Source: an uncultured Oscillospiraceae bacterium (GTDB taxonomy: Bacteria > Bacillota > Clostridia > Oscillospirales > Oscillospiraceae). Taken from it: DNA of 55,166 nt. Both the position numbers and the translations under genes were made by a program. Location of the stretch: assembly GCA_934630495.1 (NCBI GenBank), contig CAKTVW010000011.1, forward strand, positions 1-55,166, given 5' to 3'. The notes below the pieces were generated by a model. It was not told the origin of the DNA and did not search any database. It saw only the letters and a program-made list of their open reading frames with translations. Below, one piece after another: positions 1-8,158 of the stretch; position 1 is the first letter of the stretch, and every line of letters starts with the position of its first letter.

Positions 1-130
1 GCATCCCTTGCGGAATGCACTCTTTCATTATGGGGTTGCATTTGATAACAATGTTCCTAACTTAGTGACATTGGGCAGAAGCCCGGCTCCGATTTCTCAT
101 ATTATTCAGTCTGCACCGTGCGCAGACAAA
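1..130. other. unassigned window edge
   Basis: No gene could be assigned here. A forward frame is open from the window edge to about 235, but it runs straight through the rpmB terminator hairpin and into the rpmB coding region on the other strand, so only its first ~40 codons could be the tail of a real protein. I recognise no family in it. On the reverse strand this is the sequence downstream of the rpmB terminator, and I see no long open frame there. Confidence 0.4.
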
Positions 131-158
131 CAAAAAAGACAAGCCGCAAAGCTTGTCT
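131..158 (-). terminator. intrinsic terminator of rpmB
   Basis: On the minus strand an 8-bp perfect stem (AGACAAGC pairing with GCTTGTCT, 6-nt loop) is followed directly by a run of six T. It lies 26 bases after the rpmB stop codon, so it is the natural end of that monocistronic transcript. Confidence 0.85.
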
Positions 159-183
159 CATTTGTATGTCAATTTCGTCAAAA

Positions 184-372
184 TCAGATCGCGCGTTCGA
201 CCTTATTGGAACGGAGGCATCTTGTACAGACATAGACATGGCGGGGGGAACCGTCAACGATCGCCTTCACGCGCTTAACGTTCGGCTTCCAAGACCGATT
301 TGCACGCCGATGAGAATGGGAAACCTTAATACCGAAAGTAACACCCTTACCGCAAATATCGCACTTTGCCAA
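184..372 (-). CDS. rpmB: 50S ribosomal protein L28
   Basis: This is large-subunit ribosomal protein L28, 62 residues, the usual length for the family. It is the zinc-binding form: a CxxC pair at Cys4/Cys7 and a second pair at Cys49/Cys52. The basic stretch around residues 21-36 is typical of its rRNA contacts. The start is a TTG at 372, chosen because a perfect GGAGG lies 8 bases upstream and because it gives the expected N-terminus MAKCDICGK. A longer reading from another TTG at 387 would place the ribosome binding site inside the gene. The gene stands alone between its own promoter and terminator and is divergent from hprK. Confidence 0.95.
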   Translation of the reverse strand: MAKCDICGKGVTFGIKVSHSHRRANRSWKPNVKRVKAIVDGSPRHVYVCTRCLRSNKVERAI

Positions 373-430
373 CTGCTGCACCTCCAATCATAGGGAATAT
401 GGAACATGGTGTTTTCACACGCTGCTAAAT

Positions 431-459
431 ATAATAGCAGAGTTTACCGAGAAATGCAA
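431..459 (-). promoter_or_regulatory. rpmB promoter
   Basis: The minus strand carries TTGCAT (459-454), a 17-base spacer and TATTAT (436-431). Transcription would start about 50 bases before the rpmB ribosome binding site. The spacing is ideal for the housekeeping sigma factor. Confidence 0.75.
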
Positions 460-497
460 GAGAAAATTTGCAAAAAATATATTTTTTTCGTCAGCGG

Positions 498-526
498 TTG
501 CGGATCATGGCGATTTGGACTATAAT
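498..526 (+). promoter_or_regulatory. hprK promoter
   Basis: TTGCGG (498-503), a 17-base spacer and a perfect TATAAT (521-526). The predicted transcript start near 533 rules out any hprK start codon upstream of it and supports the ATG at 560. Confidence 0.75.
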
Positions 527-559
527 AAATTTATAAAGCAGAAACAGGGAGGCCGTGTA

Positions 560-1507
560 ATGAATACGTACAGCGTACATTTGAAGCAGGTTGTGGAGGA
601 ATTTAATCTGAGCGTGACCTACGCCTCGTCGGACTACGAAAACGTGCAGGTCATGGTCGAGGAGGTCGCGCGTCCGGGGCTGCAGCTTACGGGCTTTTTT
701 GACCATTTTGAGCGCCTGCGCCTACAGGTCGTCGGCAACGTGGAATCAGCCTATATCGACGGGATGTCACACGAGCGGCTGCTTGAGATTTTCGGCGAAC
801 TGTTCTCCCATAAAATTCCCGCGCTGATCTTCGCGCGCAATATCGAGCCGAAGCCGGAATGTCTGGAAATGGCGAAGAAGTACGATATTACGATCCTGCG
901 CTGTATGGAATCCACCTCCTACATTGTCTCCTCTCTCATAAGCTATCTGAAAAATGCCTTGGCCCCGCGTATCGCGCGCCACGGCGTCTTGGTCGAGGTC
1001 TACGGCGAGGGACTTCTGCTGATGGGCGAGAGCGGCATCGGCAAGAGCGAGGCGGCCGCCGAGCTGCTCAAGCGCGGCCACCGGCTGATCGCGGACGACG
1101 CGGTCGAAATTCGCAAGATCGCAGACAACACGCTGATGGGCACCTCCCCCGCCCTGATTCGGAATTATATCGAGATTCGCGGCATCGGCGTTATCAACGT
1201 CGCCAAGCTGTTCGGTATGGCCGCGATCAAAAATGAAACGGCCATCAATCTGGTCATCAACATCGTCCCGTGGAGCAACGAGCAGATTTTTGACCGGCTC
1301 GGTCTGGAGGAGCAGTATATCGATCTTTTGGGCGTCCGCGTCCCGGCCATTACCATCCCCGTCAAGCCGGGCCGAAACCTTGCGGTCATTTTGGAGGTTG
1401 CGGCAATGAACAACCGCCAGAAGAAGATGGGCTATAACGCCGCCGCCGAATTTACCGAGCAGATCAACCGCCATTTCGACGAGCATGGCAAGGGGCAGAA
1501 TTTTTAG
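560..1507 (+). CDS. hprK: HPr kinase/phosphorylase
   Basis: This bifunctional enzyme phosphorylates and dephosphorylates the phosphocarrier protein HPr on a serine. In low-GC Gram-positives that is the signal for carbon catabolite control. The protein has 315 residues, normal for the family. The Walker A loop GESGIGKS lies at residues 156-163. It is followed by the conserved LIADDAVEI block, which carries the catalytic aspartate, and by RGIGVINVAKLFG, the region of the HprK signature. The N-terminal half is the family's regulatory domain. The ATG at 560 has AGGGAGG 8 bases upstream and lies downstream of the promoter. Neither HPr nor other phosphotransferase genes are in the window. Confidence 0.95.
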   Translation: MNTYSVHLKQVVEEFNLSVTYASSDYENVQVMVEEVARPGLQLTGFFDHFERLRLQVVGNVESAYIDGMSHERLLEIFGELFSHKIPALIFARNIEPKPECLEMAKKYDITILRCMESTSYIVSSLISYLKNALAPRIARHGVLVEVYGEGLLLMGESGIGKSEAAAELLKRGHRLIADDAVEIRKIADNTLMGTSPALIRNYIEIRGIGVINVAKLFGMAAIKNETAINLVINIVPWSNEQIFDRLGLEEQYIDLLGVRVPAITIPVKPGRNLAVILEVAAMNNRQKKMGYNAAAEFTEQINRHFDEHGKGQNF

Positions 1508-1615
1508 CGCGTCCGTGAAAGCAATGCGCCCGTTCTGACCCTGCACTGCTTTTTCGATAAACTCCGGCGAATCCAAGTATTCTGAATCGGGTATTCGTAC
1601 AAAATCATATAACAA

Positions 1616-1648
1616 AACCGTCCGGACGCCTTGCACGTTCGGGCGGTT
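1616..1648 (-). terminator. terminator of the XRE regulator
   Basis: A 13-bp stem with G-U pairs (AACCGCCCGAACG with CGTCCGGACGGTT on the minus strand) overlaps the XRE stop codon and is followed by TTGTTATATG. It is probably the end of the minus-strand regulator gene, and may also stop hprK transcripts. Confidence 0.55.
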
Positions 1649-1973
1649 ATTTGCGTTTGTAGTCGATGATCTGCCGGATCAGCTCAAGGAGCTGCCGCTG
1701 TTCGGCGGCGGGCTGCTGCAAAATCAGCGCGTAGCACTGCGCGGCGCAGTCCGGCTCCGTCTCAAGATTCTCAAACAGCTTGCTCATGGGGATCTCAAGG
1801 GCCTGACAGACCTTTTCCACCGTTTCCAGCGACGCGTTCTTTTCCCCGCGCTCGAGCTGCCCGATATAGGTCGGATGCACGCCCGCCAATTCCGCAAGCT
1901 TTTCCTGACTGTAGTGCCGCTGTTGGCGGTAGGCCCGCAGGCGTGCGCCCACCTGCTTGGCGATTTTGGACAT
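1647..1973 (-). CDS. XRE-family transcriptional regulator
   Basis: A 108-residue DNA-binding protein with one Cro/C1-type helix-turn-helix at about residues 9-63. It shows the usual pattern: RLRAYRQQRHYSQEKLAE, then GVHPTYIGQLERG as turn and recognition helix, then ALEIPMSKLFE closing the domain. The C-terminal 40 residues are helical with no recognised sensor domain. The ATG at 1973 has an AGGTG ribosome binding site. It is transcribed away from the small RNA locus and may control it or itself; the AT-rich spacer at 1975-2060 could hold its operator. The target genes are unknown. Confidence 0.85.
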   Translation of the reverse strand: MSKIAKQVGARLRAYRQQRHYSQEKLAELAGVHPTYIGQLERGEKNASLETVEKVCQALEIPMSKLFENLETEPDCAAQCYALILQQPAAEQRQLLELIRQIIDYKRK

Positions 1974-2028
1974 TTCTTTTCACCTCGCATATATACTACA
2001 AGTATGAAGCGAAAGAGAAAATATACTA

Positions 2029-2056
2029 TTGACATTGTTTTTCACTATGCTATACT
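2029..2056 (+). promoter_or_regulatory. forward promoter upstream of the small RNA
   Basis: Perfect TTGACA (2029-2034), a 16-base spacer and TATACT (2051-2056). It fires toward the structured RNA and LRR gene. It overlaps the XRE upstream region, so it may be the site that regulator acts on; that link is inference. Confidence 0.55.
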
Positions 2057-2131
2057 ATAAATATGATTTTTGTGAAAAATTCTGCGATCGGCTATCCGCA
2101 AGAATCTACCCGTCAAATTGGAGAAAAATAC

Positions 2132-2161
2132 TTGTAATTTTCTCCGAATCTGTGCTATACT
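2132..2161 (+). promoter_or_regulatory. promoter of the structured small RNA
   Basis: TTGTAA (2132-2137), an 18-base spacer and TATACT (2156-2161). The predicted start, about seven bases after the -10 box, falls at 2168. That is exactly the first base of the long closing helix of the RNA below, which is strong support for this being its own promoter. Confidence 0.7.
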
Positions 2162-2167
2162 GATATT

Positions 2168-2326
2168 GCGACACAAGTTCATATCTGTTTCGGTGAGGAT
2201 GTGTTTTTGCTTTGGCAAAAGCGCATGCTCTGTTTTGGCATCCTCATCGAAGACTGTCAGAACTTGTGTCGCAGCAATCGGAGCTTGCGTTTTTCGGTGC
2301 GCAGCTTCGGCTGCGCACTTTTTTGT
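2168..2326 (+). ncRNA. rod-shaped structured small RNA, unclassified
   Basis: This ~159-base RNA candidate has a promoter at its 5' end and a textbook terminator at its 3' end. The first 13 bases (2168-2180) pair perfectly with 2260-2272. A symmetrical 10 x 10 base internal loop follows (2181-2190 opposite 2250-2259). Next comes an 11-bp helix with one G-U pair (2191-2201 with 2239-2249), then an apical region with a small hairpin (2205-2220). The rod with a central bubble recalls 6S RNA, but it is shorter than known 6S RNAs and I see no family sequence signature. It has no SRP GGAAGGAAGC-type loop either. It lies upstream of the LRR surface protein but ends before it, so it is probably a free RNA. 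Confidence 0.65.
2297..2324 (+). terminator. terminator of the structured small RNA
   Basis: A perfect 9-bp stem (GTGCGCAGC with GCTGCGCAC) is closed by a UUCG tetraloop and followed by six T. This is among the strongest intrinsic terminators in the window. Confidence 0.9.
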
Positions 2327-2471
2327 TATATTGGAGGGATGCCCGACGAGAAACAGCCTCGAAAAGCCTTCGACTTTTCATCCTTCATTCACGAAAGCCC
2401 TGCAATGGCAGGAAAAGACTTTTTGACGATTCGTAACAACAGCCAAAGCAAAAATAAAAGGAGGAAACCAA
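2327..2471 (+). other. spacer before the LRR gene
   Basis: This 145-base spacer holds two small hairpins (GAAAAG/CTTTTC near 2359-2380 and CCTGC/GCAGG near 2399-2412) and the AGGAGG ribosome binding site at 2459-2464. I could not identify a convincing promoter, so expression of the LRR gene may depend on read-through from upstream or on a promoter I do not recognise. It matches no riboswitch class known to me. Confidence 0.4.
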
Positions 2472-5400
2472 ATGAAACGATTACTTTCCCTCGTTCTCTG
2501 CTTCGCACTGCTCCTGTCCATACCGTTCCTCAGCGTGTCCGCCGCAGATATCGTTGACAGCGGCACCTGCGGCAAAAATCTGACATGGACGCTTGATTCC
2601 GACGGCGTTCTCACCATCTCCGGCACGGGAGAGATGGATAATTATAGCGGTTTTAGTTCTAATGCACATGCGCCATGGGCCGATGCTTCGGTTGCAGTCA
2701 AAACCGCTGTTATCGAAAGCGGCGTGACGAGCATCGGAGAGGCCGCATTCTACGGGCGGTTTAGTCTGACAAACGTCGCCATTCCGGAAAGCGTGACGAG
2801 TATCGGAGCTTGGGCATTTAAAGGCTGCACTGCACTAACGAGCATTACCCTTCCGGAGAGCGTAACGTGCATCAGTTGGGGAACATTCGCGGAATGCACT
2901 GGCTTGGCGGATATCGTCATCCCGTCAAGTGTGACGAGCATTGAAACATTTGCGTTCCGTAACTGCGAAAGCCTGACGAGCCTCACTATCCCATCGAGCG
3001 TGACAAGCATTGGTGATAGCGTATTCGAGCATTGCACCAGCTTGACAAATGTTATTATCCCTGATGGTGTGACAAGCATCGGAAACTGTGCGTTCAAGAG
3101 TTGCATAGACTTGACGAGCATTACTATCCCGAAGAGCGTTACAAGTATCGAATGGTGCACATTCAATAATTGTATCAGCCTAACGAGTATTACCATCCCA
3201 AAAACTGTGACAAACATTGGAGAATCCGCATTCTCCGGCTGTGCCGAATTAACAAGCATTACCATCCCGGATGGTGTGACTGTCATTAGAAGCGCTACGT
3301 TCCAAGACTGTATCAAGCTGACAAGCATCACCATCCCGACAAGCGTGGTAGAAATTGAAGAACGCGCATTCAAGGGCTGCAGCGGGCTTACAGACATTAC
3401 CATTTCAGAAAACATAACAAGCATTGGAGAAAGCGCGTTCTCCGGTTGCACCGGGCTGTTGAACATCACCATTCCGGAGGGCGTGACGAGCATCGGAGCT
3501 TGGGCATTTAATGGCTGCACTGCACTAACGAGCATTACCCTTCCAGAGAGCGTAACGCACATCGGAAGCGGTGCATTCTACGACTGCACCAGTCTAACGG
3601 GCATTACCCTACCGGAGGGCGTAACGCATATTGGAGAAGCCGCATTCTACGGCTGCACCAGTCTAACGGGCATTACCCTACCGGAGGGCGTAACGCACAT
3701 CGGAAACCGCGCATTCAGCAACTGCACAGCTCTGACAAGCTTTACAATTCCGAAAAACGTAACGAGCATATGGGACATCTTTAGCGGCTGCATCGGACTG
3801 ACGAGCATTACCATTCCTGAAAGCGTAACATATATTGGGAGCTACACATTCAGCGGCTGCACAAGTCTGACCAGCATTACTATTCCGAAAAGCGTAACGT
3901 TTATCGGAGGAGGTGCCTTTTACGGCTGTACCGGACTGACGAGCATTACCATCCCCGAAAGCGTGACGTGTATCGGAGATTATGGTGGAATCAAAGATGC
4001 GTTCCGCGGCTGTACCGCTTTATCTGAAATTCGGGTCGATGAAAAGAATACGGCATTTTGCAGTGATGAGCTCGGCATTCTCTACAACAAGGAAATGACC
4101 CGACTGATCCATGCACCGGCAAAGGCAAAGTTAGGACACTACACGGTTCCCGAAAGCGTGACGCATATTTTGGAGGCTGCGTTTGAGTACTGCAACACTC
4201 TGACCGACGTTACAATTCCCGAGGGTGTAACATCCATTGGAAGCTCCGCATTCGCCTCCTGCTCCAATCTGACGAACATCACCATTCCGGAAAGTGTGAC
4301 AACTATTGGAGGCTCTGCGTTCGAGGGCTGTACTGACCTGACGAGCATCAGTATCCCGAAGAGCGTAAAGTATATCGGAAACATTGTATTCCTATACTGT
4401 GACAGTCTGACCGGTATTTGGGTCGATGAAAAGAATATGTCGTATTGCAGCGATGAGGTCGGCGTCTTGTACAACAAGGAAAAGACAGCGCTTCTTGAGG
4501 CTCCCGCAGGGGTAAAGCTGGGCAACTATGCAATTCCAGACAGTGTGACAAGCATCGAAGACTATGCATTCTCCGGTTGTATCGGTTTGACAGGTATTAC
4601 CATTCCAGAAGGTATCGTAGATATTGGATACCGCGCATTCTCCGACTGCACTGGCCTGACGAGCATCATCATTCCAAAAGGCATAACAAGCATTGAGGCC
4701 AGGGTGTTTATGGGCTGCACCGCTCTAACAAACGTTACTATCCCGTCGAGTGTGACAAACATTGGGGCTTGGACTTTTTCCGGTTGTACGGGACTGAAAA
4801 GTATCATCATCCCGGAGAGCGTGACGAGCATCGGACTTCTGGCATTTGCCGATTGTTCCGGACTGAAAAGCGTCTGTTTTATGGGAGACGCACCAGAGAT
4901 TGACGAGTCTGTTTTCCAGATATACGACGAAAGTGGTGACAAATATATCAACATTCCCGGATTGACGCTTTACTACATTGAGGGAAAAGAGGGCTGGACG
5001 ACGCCGACATGGGGCGAAGACGAATACCCGACGGCAACATGGGACGGTGTGAACATTCCTCAGCCGCCGCATGAGCACAGCTACACCGCCGTCGTGACCG
5101 CCCCTACCTGCACCGCTCAGGGCTACACGACCTACACCTGCGCCTGCGGCGAAAGCTACAAGGACGCCTACACGGACGCCCTCGGGCATAACTACAAGGA
5201 CGGTGCCTGCACCCGCTGCGGCGCGAAAGACCCGAGCTACAAGCCGGACGACAAGCCCGTAGAAACGATCGAGTTCAGCGACGTTTCGCCTGCGGCGTGG
5301 TACGCCGGTGCGGTCGGCTACGCCGTTTCAAACAAGCTGATGAACGGCATGGGCGGCGGTAAGTTCGAGCCGAACGGCAGCATGACCCGCGCCATGCTCG

Positions 5401-5825
5401 TTACCGTCCTGTGGCGCTACGCCGGTTCGCCCGCCGAGGGCACGAACGGCTTCTCCGACGTGCCGAACGGCGACTGGTACACGCAGGCGGTCGCATGGGC
5501 GTCCAAGAACGGCGTGGTCAACGGCGTCGGCAACGGCAGATTTGACCCGAACGGCAAGATCACCCGCGAACAAATGGCGGTCATTCTGTTCCGCTACGCG
5601 AATCAGCAGGGCATCAACACGGGCAAGCGCGGCGATTTCGGCAAGTTTGCCGATGCGAACAGGGTCAGCAGCTACGCGGTCGACGCGCTGCAATGGGCCG
5701 TCGCGGAGGGCATCGTCGGCGGCAGCAGCGAGGGCGGAAAGCTCCTGCTGAACCCGCAGGGCAACGCCACCCGCGCCGAGGTCGCAACGATCCTGATGCG
5801 CTTCCTCGAAAACGTAATGAAATAA
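2472..5825 (+). CDS. BspA-like leucine-rich repeat surface protein with SLH domains
   Basis: A secreted 1117-residue cell-surface protein. Residues 1-24 are a signal peptide ending SVSAA. Residues ~70-830 hold about 30 leucine-rich repeats of the LRR_5/BspA type, period 23, core TSITIPESVTSIGxxAFxGC. Two places (near residues 505-560 and 645-690) carry a longer, degenerate insertion containing VDEKN and LYNKE. A short Cys-containing HEHSYTAVVTAPTC module (~867-900) leads into three SLH repeats (~935-1117; WYAGAVGYAV, WYTQAVAWASKNG, YAVDALQWAVAEG), which normally bind secondary cell-wall polymers. BspA-like proteins often bind host proteins or other bacteria; the ligand here is unknown. The ATG has AGGAGG 7 bases upstream. 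Confidence 0.9.
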   Translation: MKRLLSLVLCFALLLSIPFLSVSAADIVDSGTCGKNLTWTLDSDGVLTISGTGEMDNYSGFSSNAHAPWADASVAVKTAVIESGVTSIGEAAFYGRFSLTNVAIPESVTSIGAWAFKGCTALTSITLPESVTCISWGTFAECTGLADIVIPSSVTSIETFAFRNCESLTSLTIPSSVTSIGDSVFEHCTSLTNVIIPDGVTSIGNCAFKSCIDLTSITIPKSVTSIEWCTFNNCISLTSITIPKTVTNIGESAFSGCAELTSITIPDGVTVIRSATFQDCIKLTSITIPTSVVEIEERAFKGCSGLTDITISENITSIGESAFSGCTGLLNITIPEGVTSIGAWAFNGCTALTSITLPESVTHIGSGAFYDCTSLTGITLPEGVTHIGEAAFYGCTSLTGITLPEGVTHIGNRAFSNCTALTSFTIPKNVTSIWDIFSGCIGLTSITIPESVTYIGSYTFSGCTSLTSITIPKSVTFIGGGAFYGCTGLTSITIPESVTCIGDYGGIKDAFRGCTALSEIRVDEKNTAFCSDELGILYNKEMTRLIHAPAKAKLGHYTVPESVTHILEAAFEYCNTLTDVTIPEGVTSIGSSAFASCSNLTNITIPESVTTIGGSAFEGCTDLTSISIPKSVKYIGNIVFLYCDSLTGIWVDEKNMSYCSDEVGVLYNKEKTALLEAPAGVKLGNYAIPDSVTSIEDYAFSGCIGLTGITIPEGIVDIGYRAFSDCTGLTSIIIPKGITSIEARVFMGCTALTNVTIPSSVTNIGAWTFSGCTGLKSIIIPESVTSIGLLAFADCSGLKSVCFMGDAPEIDESVFQIYDESGDKYINIPGLTLYYIEGKEGWTTPTWGEDEYPTATWDGVNIPQPPHEHSYTAVVTAPTCTAQGYTTYTCACGESYKDAYTDALGHNYKDGACTRCGAKDPSYKPDDKPVETIEFSDVSPAAWYAGAVGYAVSNKLMNGMGGGKFEPNGSMTRAMLVTVLWRYAGSPAEGTNGFSDVPNGDWYTQAVAWASKNGVVNGVGNGRFDPNGKITREQMAVILFRYANQQGINTGKRGDFGKFADANRVSSYAVDALQWAVAEGIVGGSSEGGKLLLNPQGNATRAEVATILMRFLENVMK
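2700..4870 (+). repeat. tandem 69-bp repeats coding the LRR array
   Basis: About 30 imperfect 69-bp direct repeats code for the 23-residue leucine-rich repeats. Several neighbouring units are nearly identical at DNA level, for example two copies around 3587-3700 and a recurring block around 2795-2860 and 3490-3555. Unit number could therefore change by recombination. Confidence 0.8.
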
Positions 5826-5844
5826 GTCTGCAAAGCAACCGCAA

Positions 5845-6000
5845 TCGCACCGCATAAAAACTACCGCACAAAATCCACTGTGCAAAATCCACCGCAAACC
5901 CCACTGCGCAAAACCCACCGCAAAAACCACCGCAAAAACCACCGCAAAAACTACCGCAAAAACTACCGCAAAAACTACCGCAAAAAAACTACCGTAAAAC
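5845..6000. repeat. 12-bp tandem minisatellite after the LRR gene
   Basis: Directly after the LRR stop, a degenerate array of a 12-base unit (ACCGCAAAAACT and variants) runs for about 150 bases and becomes most regular toward 5930-5990. It lies between the stop codon and the transcription terminator, so it is transcribed as the 3' untranslated region. No gene is supported here. Confidence 0.75.
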
Positions 6001-6004
6001 CCAA

Positions 6005-6044
6005 ACGGGAGGAGCTGCCGCCGCAGCTCCTCCCGTCCTGTTTT
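6005..6044 (+). terminator. terminator of the LRR gene
   Basis: A perfect 14-bp stem (6005-6018 with 6023-6036, loop CGCC) is followed by CCTGTTTT. Confidence 0.8.
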
Positions 6045-6091
6045 CAAAAGCTTTCCGACATGTTATTACAGCACCACCGCTCCCCCGTCCT

Positions 6092-6201
6092 GTCATTGCG
6101 GGGCTTGCTCTGCAAGCCGTGGCAATCTCGTGCAGGCAGTTTGAAAAAGCAAAGCGGACGAGAGATGCGGATTGCCGCGTCGCTTCGCTCCTCGCAATGA
6201 C
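6092..6201. repeat. dispersed inverted-repeat element
   Basis: The 110-bp segment begins GTCATTGCG and ends with the exact inverse CGCAATGAC. A second inner inverted pair (GGCAATC / GATTGCC) makes it an imperfect palindrome. It contains the CGTCGCTTCGCTCCTCGCAA string that I know as a dispersed intergenic repeat of many gut Firmicutes. It has no coding capacity. Confidence 0.65.
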
Positions 6202-6226
6202 ATAACCGGGGAATCTTTGAAACGCC

Positions 6227-6261
6227 GAGCCGCCCGAGCGTAGCAAACGGCCGGGCGGCTC
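6227..6261 (-). terminator. possible glmS terminator
   Basis: A perfect 10-bp stem (GAGCCGCCCG/CGGGCGGCTC) lies 33 bases after the glmS stop on the minus strand. The T tract is weak (GGCGTTTC), so the assignment is tentative. Confidence 0.5.
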
Positions 6262-6293
6262 AACATTTGATTCAGAAAGCTTTGGGGTATAGA

Positions 6294-8135
6294 TCACTCC
6301 ACAGTGACGGATTTCGCCAGATTGCGCGGCTTATCAACGTCACAGCCGCGCGCCAGTGCCTCATAATAAGAAAGGATCTGCAGCGGCACGACCGTCAGGC
6401 TGCCCTGAAGGAGCGGATGCGTCTTGGGAACGAGCAGATAGCGGTCCACCGTCTTGGCGATCTCGTCCTCTTGGTCATGCGTGGTCACGCCCAGCACGGT
6501 AGCGCCGCGCGCCTTGACCTCCTTGACATTGGACATTGTCTTTTCAAACAGCTCCGTCACGGCGGAGACCGCGATCACGAGCGTATTCTCTTCGATCAGG
6601 GAGATCGGGCCGTGCTTCAATTCTCCGGCGGCATACGCCTCGGAATGCACATAGGCGATCTCCTTGAGCTTCAGGCTGCCCTCCAGACAGGTCGCGCTGT
6701 CCAGATTGCGCCCGATGAAAAACACGTCGTGATGACGCTTATACTCCTCGGCAAGAAGCTCGATCGAGTGCAGATACTCCGGCGTCAGAATGGAAGCAAT
6801 CTGATCGGGCAGCGCTTGCAGCGCCTCAAGCATTGCGCGGTATTCCTGCGCGCTCAGCGTGCCCAGCGCGTCGCCGATATACAGCGCCAGCAGATAGATC
6901 ACGGAAAGCTGGGTCGAATATGCCTTCGTCGTCGCAACGGCGATCTCAGGTCCCGCCCATGTATAGATCACGTCGTGCGCCGCCTTGGAGATCGCGCTGC
7001 CGACGACATTGACGATCGCCAGCGTCCGCGCGCCGTGGCTGTTGGCAGAGCGCAGAGCCGCTAAGGTATCGGCCGTTTCGCCCGACTGACTGATGATAAT
7101 GACCAGCGTGTCCTCGCCGAGCACCGGCGCACTGTAGCGGAACTCCGAAGCAAGCACCGGCTCGACCGGGATGCGGCAGGTCTTTTCCAGAATATATTTG
7201 CCGCAGCAGCCGACATAATACGCCGAGCCGCACGCAACGATATAAATTCTGCGAATGCCGCGCAGATACTCCGGTGTCAGCTTCAGGTCATCGAGCACAA
7301 CGCGGCCGTTTTTAATGCGCGGGTTGACGGTATCACGGATCGCCTTCGGCTGCTCGTGGATCTCCTTCATCATGAAGTGCGGATAGCCGCCCTTTTCCGC
7401 CGCAGACATCTCCCAAGTGATATGCTCGGGCTGCTTCTCCACGCGCTCTCCGCGCGCATTGTAAAATTCGGCGGAATCCTCGGTAAAGTAGACCATATCG
7501 CCGTCATTGAGGTACACGACCTCACGCGTGTATTTCAAAATTGCCGGAACATCGGAGGCAATAAAATTCTCGCCCTCGCCAAAGCCGAAAATCAGAGGAC
7601 TGTCCTTTTTCATTGCCAGCATCGCATTGGGCCGGTCGACGCACAGGATGCCCATGGCGTAGCTGCCCTCCATCTGCTCCGTCGCCAGATGTGCGGCGCG
7701 GACCAAGTCGCCCTCCTGCTCGTAGAGGTATTCCAGCAGATTGGCAGCGACCTCCGTGTCTGTATCGGAGACAAAGTGCTTACCCTTTTCGAGTAAAAAC
7801 TCCTTCAGGGCCAAATAGTTTTCAATAATGCCGTTATGGACGAGGCAGATTTTGCCGTCGGTCGAGATATGCGGATGAGAATTGATATCCGACGGAGCGC
7901 CGTGCGTTGCCCAGCGGGTATGGCCGATGCCGATAACGCCCGGAAGCGCCGCACCGCCGTCGATCATTTCGCTGAGCGCGGCAAGACGGCCCTTGGACTT
8001 AGCAACGCGCAGCTTGCCTTCCGAAAAGATGCACACGCCCGCCGAGTCGTAGCCGCGGTATTCCAGCTTTGCCAGTCCGTCAAGCAGAACAGGCGCCGCC
8101 TGTCGCTTGCCGATATATCCAACGATTCCACACAT
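6294..8135 (-). CDS. glmS: glutamine-fructose-6-phosphate aminotransferase (isomerizing)
   Basis: This enzyme makes glucosamine-6-phosphate from fructose-6-phosphate and glutamine, the first step toward UDP-GlcNAc and peptidoglycan. It has 613 residues, standard length. The start MCGIVGYIG exposes the catalytic Cys as N-terminal nucleophile after Met removal. The class II glutaminase domain (to ~220) shows HTRWATHG and HNGIIENY. Two SIS sugar-isomerase domains follow (ISQSGETADT near 350; PISLIEENT near 500), with the family ending KPRNLAKSVTVE. The ATG at 8135 has GGAGG 8 bases upstream; an in-frame start five codons earlier would lie between that site and the gene. It has a long leader carrying a repeated element, but no glmS ribozyme core. 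Confidence 0.97.
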   Translation of the reverse strand: MCGIVGYIGKRQAAPVLLDGLAKLEYRGYDSAGVCIFSEGKLRVAKSKGRLAALSEMIDGGAALPGVIGIGHTRWATHGAPSDINSHPHISTDGKICLVHNGIIENYLALKEFLLEKGKHFVSDTDTEVAANLLEYLYEQEGDLVRAAHLATEQMEGSYAMGILCVDRPNAMLAMKKDSPLIFGFGEGENFIASDVPAILKYTREVVYLNDGDMVYFTEDSAEFYNARGERVEKQPEHITWEMSAAEKGGYPHFMMKEIHEQPKAIRDTVNPRIKNGRVVLDDLKLTPEYLRGIRRIYIVACGSAYYVGCCGKYILEKTCRIPVEPVLASEFRYSAPVLGEDTLVIIISQSGETADTLAALRSANSHGARTLAIVNVVGSAISKAAHDVIYTWAGPEIAVATTKAYSTQLSVIYLLALYIGDALGTLSAQEYRAMLEALQALPDQIASILTPEYLHSIELLAEEYKRHHDVFFIGRNLDSATCLEGSLKLKEIAYVHSEAYAAGELKHGPISLIEENTLVIAVSAVTELFEKTMSNVKEVKARGATVLGVTTHDQEDEIAKTVDRYLLVPKTHPLLQGSLTVVPLQILSYYEALARGCDVDKPRNLAKSVTVE

Positions 8136-8158
8136 AGAAAAAACCTCCATATATTAAA

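Noticed and set aside
2168..2326. 6S RNA or signal-recognition-particle RNA
   Set aside because: The rod with a bubble fits 6S only loosely and is too short. The SRP apical GGAAGGAAGC-type motif is absent. It is kept as unclassified.
2339..2471. short frame starting MPDEKQPRKAFDF before the LRR gene
   Set aside because: It runs past the real LRR start in another frame, and its GGAGGG touches the ATG with no spacing.
2700..4870. CRISPR array
   Set aside because: The regular repeats are in-frame leucine-rich repeat codons with similar, not unique, spacing sequence.
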